Virus record (IMG/VR): IMGVR_UViG_3300030110_004856
Coordinates: 1 to 64,000 of that record
DNA from: a virus
Length of the DNA: 64,000 nt
Reading direction: 5' to 3' (one strand)
Of the stretch, positions 60,114 to 64,000 are shown in pieces. The first letter of the stretch is position 1; every line of letters starts with the position of its first letter. The position numbers were made by a program, and so were the translations under genes. The notes below the pieces were generated by a model. It saw nothing but the letters and a program-made list of their open reading frames with translations. It was not told the DNA's origin and searched no databases.

Positions 60114-60404
60114 TCAGTAACGAAACTCGTAGCTGTAAGGTCCAGTTTTTTCTCTCTCGACAATCTGGTCTACACCCATATCATATCCAGGGTACATCTG
60201 TAACCCACCACGGTCGTATTCCATGTTTCTGCGCAGCTCTAGAGTCCTAGCTCGCTGAGGTGACAGTGAGTATGGGTCTCCCATAAAGTCAACTACTGCC
60301 TCTCCATACCTTGGGTCACCAACTGGATAGGTTGGGTTAACGTATCCCTCTTTGACTAGGTTTTTCTCAGCAATAAAATTCTCTAGAAAATCGAGAATGT
60401 TCAC
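60114..60404 (-). CDS. Small hypothetical late protein, 96 aa
   Basis: Acidic start 'MNILDFLENFIAEKNL', then Pro/Tyr/Gly-rich sequence ('YPVGDPRYGEAVVDFMGDPY'). Resembles other small virion-type proteins in the window. No family recognised. Confidence 0.65.
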   Translation of the reverse strand: MNILDFLENFIAEKNLVKEGYVNPTYPVGDPRYGEAVVDFMGDPYSLSPQRARTLELRRNMEYDRGGLQMYPGYDMGVDQIVEREKTGPYSYEFRY

Positions 60405-60458
60405 AACGTCAGAGCATTTATTTAATTCTATAGTAACTACACACGACTAGATATTCTG

Positions 60459-60626
60459 ATGCTGCGAATCAGAATGGCAGGTGGAGTTAGGCTCCCCGAC
60501 AAGATGGATCCTCGGTTACTCAAAGCAGCCGAGGAAGCTATACCTAGTAGTCCCAACGTCACAATGTACGAAGGGATTTCCAACCTCGTAGGCTTGACTC
60601 CTCGACTTCCATCAACGCTTCAGTAA
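60459..60626 (+). CDS. Candidate small protein with RMAG motif, 55 aa
   Basis: ATG at 60459 (or 60474) opens a 55-codon frame starting MLRIRMAGGVRLPDKMD and ending LPSTLQ, with good codon variety. 'RMAGGVRL' resembles the motif in the proteins at 32777 and 61278. Overlaps the end of thyX by 68 bases on the other strand. Confidence 0.45.
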   Translation: MLRIRMAGGVRLPDKMDPRLLKAAEEAIPSSPNVTMYEGISNLVGLTPRLPSTLQ

Positions 60627-61248
60627 TTGTCGGCAGGAGCTTTTGTAGCTGTCTCCCAATAGAAAGAGCAATTTTTCTATGTTCCAGCTGAGTATCACCC
60701 TGGCCACGCAAGCCAACGTAATGCACAAAAGTGCGAATGGGGGCAGCCATGTGGAGTCTGCTCGGCGTGTACAACGGGAGGATATTTCGAGCACACTCAC
60801 GGGCAACACCTGCATCGAGCATATCTTCGTACAGGTTTCGCGCAGTTTTATCTAGCAGTTGGATCTGTTTACGAAACTGAGTTTGAATCTCGTATGGGAT
60901 TTCTACTGAACTGCTTTGACGATTGGAGGTTGCTTGCTGACGAATAGAAAAGTCAGTCGCATCGATCTCTAGCTCCTCTAATACTTCCCACGGGTTCGAG
61001 TACCGCTGAGAAAGTTCCTGAAAATTAGCTGTCTTATGACGAAGGATCTGTGGGGAGATCGCCCTGGTGGTCAGGATCTCGAAGCTGGCACTGGCTTGCT
61101 CGAACACCGACCAATGACCGTGCTTGATGCAAAAACTAATTAGCTTTTTAAACTCAGCTCGATCAGGGTTTTTCGTCGACACCCTTGCATGACGAGCAAT
61201 AACTTCCTCAGCACGAGGAGTAATCCAATCGAGTTCAGCAGTATGCAC
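60559..61248 (-). CDS. thyX: Flavin-dependent thymidylate synthase
   Basis: The ThyX signature is present as RHKTANFQELSQRY at residues 70-83 (usual RHRxxSxNxxSxRY, here Lys for the second Arg). 'HGHWSVFEQASASFEI' and 'ARNILPLYTPSRLHMAAP' are further family blocks. Makes dTMP from dUMP with FAD and folate, complementing dCTP deaminase. Confidence 0.92.
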   Translation of the reverse strand: MHTAELDWITPRAEEVIARHARVSTKNPDRAEFKKLISFCIKHGHWSVFEQASASFEILTTRAISPQILRHKTANFQELSQRYSNPWEVLEELEIDATDFSIRQQATSNRQSSSVEIPYEIQTQFRKQIQLLDKTARNLYEDMLDAGVARECARNILPLYTPSRLHMAAPIRTFVHYVGLRGQGDTQLEHRKIALSIGRQLQKLLPTITEALMEVEESSLRGWKSLRTL

Positions 61249-61277
61249 TTAGCGCCAAGATAATGGCACTCAGCATA

Positions 61278-61436
61278 CTAGGTCCGTGGAAAAGCTTCCT
61301 GATACCGGAGTCTTTTTGTGATCTCACTTGGGTTGGAGACCATACGAATCACTTCGGAAGGTCCCAGCCCGATCTGCATTCCTGCCATGCGAACGCCAGA
61401 ACCTGGCATTTGCTCACTGCGGAGACGACTATTCAC
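61278..61436 (-). CDS. Small protein with RMAG motif, 52 aa
   Basis: GTG start at 61436 with AGGAG seven bases upstream, inside the end of the gene at 61429. Reads MNSRLRSEQMPGSGVRMAG and ends QEAFPRT. 'EQMPG...RMAG' is shared with the protein at 32777. Strong RBS spacing supports it. Confidence 0.55.
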   Translation of the reverse strand: MNSRLRSEQMPGSGVRMAGMQIGLGPSEVIRMVSNPSEITKRLRYQEAFPRT

Positions 61437-61950
61437 CTTTTTTCTCCTCAGGAACCGCGCCTGGCATGTAGAGATTGTCAGGCATGTTGTAGTTAATCAA
61501 TGGATATGTAGAAGGATTCTGATCGTTAAAGAAGTTCTGCTGAGGTACAGAAGTAGCCATAGCAACCTCTTGACGCAGAGCAGGATTCAAATTATTAGCT
61601 TCTGCAATCAGATACTGTTGGTGACTCAAGTCAGCCGCTTTTCCAGGCATAATCATCTTGCCTGCTTGGTTGTACCCTGCAACGCCCACGGGCTCTTGAC
61701 TTGGCATAATGTTGCCCAGCTGGTAGTTAGTAGTCCCTACTGCTGGGCGCTGGTACTTTCCCGTGTCTACCTCGTACTGAGTAATAACACGATTAATGTT
61801 GTCCAAACCTCGCAAGCCTGTGACGGCTGTATTAGAGGAGTGGTACATGGCAGGCGGAGGAGGTAACTGTGTAGTTACAGCTGCCATCCCTCCTAAAGGA
61901 GTCATCTTTGGCAGTGGTCCGTTCCCGCCTGGGCGTTGTAGATAAGCCAT
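61429..61950 (-). CDS. Putative small virion protein, 173 aa
   Basis: Gly/Pro/Asn/Gln-rich sequence without membrane segment ('NGPLPKMTPLGGMAAV', 'GVAGYNQAGKMIMPG'). Likely disordered; typical of minor virion proteins in this genome. Followed at once by the small RMAG gene. Confidence 0.65.
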   Translation of the reverse strand: MAYLQRPGGNGPLPKMTPLGGMAAVTTQLPPPPAMYHSSNTAVTGLRGLDNINRVITQYEVDTGKYQRPAVGTTNYQLGNIMPSQEPVGVAGYNQAGKMIMPGKAADLSHQQYLIAEANNLNPALRQEVAMATSVPQQNFFNDQNPSTYPLINYNMPDNLYMPGAVPEEKKGE

Positions 61951-61958
61951 GACTTACT

Positions 61959-62201
61959 TTAACTCCTTTTAGGTTGTTTTTTAAGGTTGGTTTTAGCGGC
62001 GACTACCCGAAGATTTTTAGAGCTGTTGTTCTCCGCGTTGTAGTCCTTGTGATCAACGTGCTTTCCGTCGTGTTTACGTACTCGACCACTCTTCTCAAGA
62101 TGTCGACGTGCCTTATTACGAGCTGCACGACGCTTTCTTTGCTCTGGAGTGCCATGGTACGAATCGTATTCTTTTCTATAATCGCGGTCAGATCTACTCA
62201 A
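61959..62201 (-). CDS. Small HNH-like protein, 80 aa
   Basis: 'SYHGTPEQRKRRAARNKAR' followed by 'HVDHKDYNAENNSSKNLRVV' matches a common phage HNH-type family in which DH and NN...N residues form the nuclease core. Very basic. May be an active nicking HNH near packaging genes or a degenerate relative. Confidence 0.75.
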   Translation of the reverse strand: MSRSDRDYRKEYDSYHGTPEQRKRRAARNKARRHLEKSGRVRKHDGKHVDHKDYNAENNSSKNLRVVAAKTNLKKQPKRS

Positions 62202-62225
62202 CGTGCGATTATTAACGCTACCTAA

Positions 62226-62414
62226 TTATACTCGGTCCGCAAAGAATGCCTCACGTGCTTCTCTCCCAAAGCCCTCATTTTCTTTGTCCCATTCTGCCCA
62301 CAGCCCGGTCAACAGACCGTTAGTGCGACCACTGCGCTCATAGAGAAACTGCATGAACTCAGCTTTCTGGTTTTCCAGAGGACAATCCCAGTCCTTGAGG
62401 TAGTCGGTATTCAT
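62226..62414 (-). CDS. Small helical protein, 62 aa
   Basis: 'CPLENQKAEFMQFLYERSGR' and 'GLWAEWDKENEGFGREAREA' look like a compact helical protein. Immediately downstream of the endolysin in the same direction. No family recognised. Confidence 0.65.
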   Translation of the reverse strand: MNTDYLKDWDCPLENQKAEFMQFLYERSGRTNGLLTGLWAEWDKENEGFGREAREAFFADRV

Positions 62415-62438
62415 GGCATCAAAGTGAAGGGACTCACT

Positions 62439-63674
62439 CTAGGGGTGTTCTGCCACAATGCCCCATCCGTCATGGGCAGATGAAATAGTCCATCTCTTTC
62501 CGAGTTTTTCTTTGTTGTACAGCTGGTTGGCACCATTCGCAGAAAGGTAAACCCCTGTGTCCAGATCGAGGGATCCGAATGGGTCGTGGCAGATAATATT
62601 CTTTCCGTCCGGGCTAATTCCTTTTGCAAGGATCCAGTGCCCTCCTCCACTGGGGGAATCCAACAAGCCTCTATGCAGAATCCCAAGGGGGCAAGGAATA
62701 GAGTTGCGCAGCAAGTTCTCGACATCCTCCCAACCCATGTCCTGCCTGAACTCGGCTTCAACTCCATAAGAAGAGAGTGCTTTAACTTGCACCCACGCTT
62801 CTGTAGTGTCTCCAATCGAGAAAACAGTTTTGATGTAATCATCGTCATTACTAATTATTCCTGGTTTTAAGTAGTTCAATAACATCGCACAAGAAGAAGA
62901 ATAACAGGTGCGATCAGAGTCCCTGTAATTATCTCGCTGTGAATAGTATTTAACATCCAGATCTATACCAGATCCCTTGTTCTGTGTGACTGCACCGGGT
63001 GGAACATCATTAATTACCTTCCAATGTTCGCCCCAGATATACCAATTCTTTTGGTCAGCAGTTAGACGCACTCGTTGGTGAGTTTTACCAGCAAACATCG
63101 TCAACTCATTCCACTCCCACGCAGATCCTTTAGGTACGAAGACTTTCTCTTCGGGCAGCAAAGAGGAAGAGTCAGCCATTCTCTTCTTTAGATACGTATC
63201 TTGCTTGGCATAAATGGACTGCCCCAACTTCGGATGTTTAATCTTTTCAAGAAAAAGATCTTTCTCAGCTTGACGACGTGTCACTAAACCAGGGAGTGGT
63301 TGCCCGTCGGCTCCCTTCACCCATCGACCGAACTGCTCAGCAACTACTTTCTTATCCTGCCCTTCGTTCAACAAACGACGAAGAGTGGAGTCTTTATATG
63401 CACCACAGCCTACGTTAAAAGCAAAGGATACGAGTGCATCAAACTCGTTTTGATTAACTTTTACGTTTGTGTATGTCGAAACACATTGCTCAAAACTTTC
63501 TACATCGTGCTTAAGGAACTCATCTGCTTGCTCCTCAGTAATAGTCATCCCTAGTTTGACACCATGAGTATGCCCATACCCCACAGTGGCGACTGAACTG
63601 GGGCACATATAGCTCTCAAGTCTTAACCCTTCAAACTTCTTAATTACGGCTAGTCCGTTGTCAGAGATTTTCAC
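62439..63674 (-). CDS. Bifunctional endolysin: GH24 muramidase plus C39-like peptidase, 411 aa
   Basis: Residues 1-145 form a GH24 lysozyme with catalytic triad Glu15-Cys24-Thr30 (E-8-C-5-T spacing, 'KKFEGLRLESYMCPSS', 'TVGYGHT'). A linker with an SH3-like piece ('QRVRLTADQKNWYIWGEHW') follows. The C-terminal 165 residues resemble a C39-type cysteine peptidase: Cys in 'RTCYSSSCAMLL', His in 'GGGHWILAKG', and 'ICHDPFG'. Sugar and peptide bonds could both be cut. Confidence 0.82.
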   Translation of the reverse strand: MKISDNGLAVIKKFEGLRLESYMCPSSVATVGYGHTHGVKLGMTITEEQADEFLKHDVESFEQCVSTYTNVKVNQNEFDALVSFAFNVGCGAYKDSTLRRLLNEGQDKKVVAEQFGRWVKGADGQPLPGLVTRRQAEKDLFLEKIKHPKLGQSIYAKQDTYLKKRMADSSSLLPEEKVFVPKGSAWEWNELTMFAGKTHQRVRLTADQKNWYIWGEHWKVINDVPPGAVTQNKGSGIDLDVKYYSQRDNYRDSDRTCYSSSCAMLLNYLKPGIISNDDDYIKTVFSIGDTTEAWVQVKALSSYGVEAEFRQDMGWEDVENLLRNSIPCPLGILHRGLLDSPSGGGHWILAKGISPDGKNIICHDPFGSLDLDTGVYLSANGANQLYNKEKLGKRWTISSAHDGWGIVAEHP

Positions 63675-63683
63675 AACACTGCA

Positions 63684-64000
63684 TCAGCGTGATCTTATTT
63701 TGACAATCAGTGAATCAAAAAGCAACGCAAATGCAGACGCTGCAATACCCATGAGTAACGACTGAGCAGGGTAAACAGAGTCCTGCAGAGCAAGACTAAC
63801 AAGACCAGAGCAGGTCGTAAGAACGAACAGCAAAAATAACGAAGTCAGTAATGTCATCCTGCTAATCAGGAGACAAGTTAAAGAAAAAGCAATTGCTGCG
63901 GGTGCAGCAACCATATAAGCAATTTTCACCACAGGTGATGAAAGTTTGGTTATGGTCCCCTCGGACAAAACGAGCAGAGAACCTAACCAAATTTCGAAAA
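63684..64000 (-). CDS. Multi-pass membrane protein, holin candidate (5' end outside window)
   Basis: The frame stays open to base 64000; TTG at 63968 is only an internal option. At least three hydrophobic segments are visible ('IAYMVAAPAAIAFSLTCLLI', 'LLTSLFLLFVLTTCSGLVSL', 'LLMGIAASAFALLFDSLIV'), ending in a basic tail. It ends 9 bases before the endolysin ATG, the usual place for a holin. Confidence 0.65.
   Translation of the reverse strand, partial: FEIWLGSLLVLSEGTITKLSSPVVKIAYMVAAPAAIAFSLTCLLISRMTLLTSLFLLFVLTTCSGLVSLALQDSVYPAQSLLMGIAASAFALLFDSLIVKIRSR

Noticed and set aside
62411-62848. 145-codon minus-strand frame
   Set aside because: It is entirely inside the endolysin gene in another frame; the endolysin motifs are convincing.
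1-64000. Photosystem genes (psbA, psbD, hli), integrase, CRISPR array, insertion sequence
   Set aside because: None is visible in any frame or repeat pattern. Their absence in this window does not exclude them elsewhere in the genome.

Overview
The window looks like part of the genome of a lytic tailed cyanophage, probably infecting a phycobilisome-containing (Synechococcus-like) cyanobacterium. The evidence is a packaging and head set (large terminase, portal, scaffold, major capsid protein), a phage replication set (family A DNA polymerase, D5-type primase-helicase, SSB-like protein, PD-(D/E)XK exonuclease, dCTP deaminase, ThyX), two NblA-like proteins (phycobilisome-degradation adaptors), and small proteins of types common in marine cyanophages. 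I see no integrase, tRNA, rRNA, CRISPR array or insertion sequence. No long tape-measure or tail-sheath gene is present, so a short-tailed particle is possible, but the window may not be the whole genome. Both edges cut through genes.

Layout. 1-1549 (+): end of a cluster of small genes, including a Dam-like protein. 1509-30642 (mainly -): late region with virion proteins, a lambda-R-like lysozyme, an NblA-like protein, capsid (12.4-13.5 kb), scaffold/portal (15.5-18.1 kb) and TerL (20.7-22.2 kb). Scattered among these are glycosyltransferases, a GH130-like protein and methyltransferases. Plus-strand islands interrupt this region: HTH + Dps-like ferritin (3.9-4.7 kb), a holin-like gene (14.9 kb), GT4 + GH130-like (22.3-24.5 kb) and a methyltransferase (30.7 kb). 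31.9-35.0 kb (-): small virion-type genes and an M23-like peptidase. 34970-36173: a 1.2 kb divergent intergenic region with repeats and hairpins, the best candidate for a control region or origin. 36.2-60.1 kb (+): early and middle genes, first many small ORFs, then a RavA/ViaA-like ATPase/VWA operon (42.2-47.1 kb), then replication genes. 60.1-64.0 kb (-): small genes, ThyX, a GH24-C39 endolysin and a membrane protein running off the edge.

How the genes fit together. The plus-strand right half makes nucleotides and replicates DNA; the minus-strand left half builds and packages virions. Lysis could use the GH24-C39 endolysin with an adjacent or distant holin-like protein, while the lambda-R-like lysozyme and M23-like protein share a C-terminal tail and look virion-associated. 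Host take-over candidates are the two NblA-like adaptors, the Dps-like protein with intact ferroxidase residues, and the RavA/ViaA-like chaperone pair with a DUF3150-like neighbour. Two adenine-methyltransferase-like proteins both lack the NPPY catalytic motif. All family assignments come from reading motifs by eye; no database search was run.
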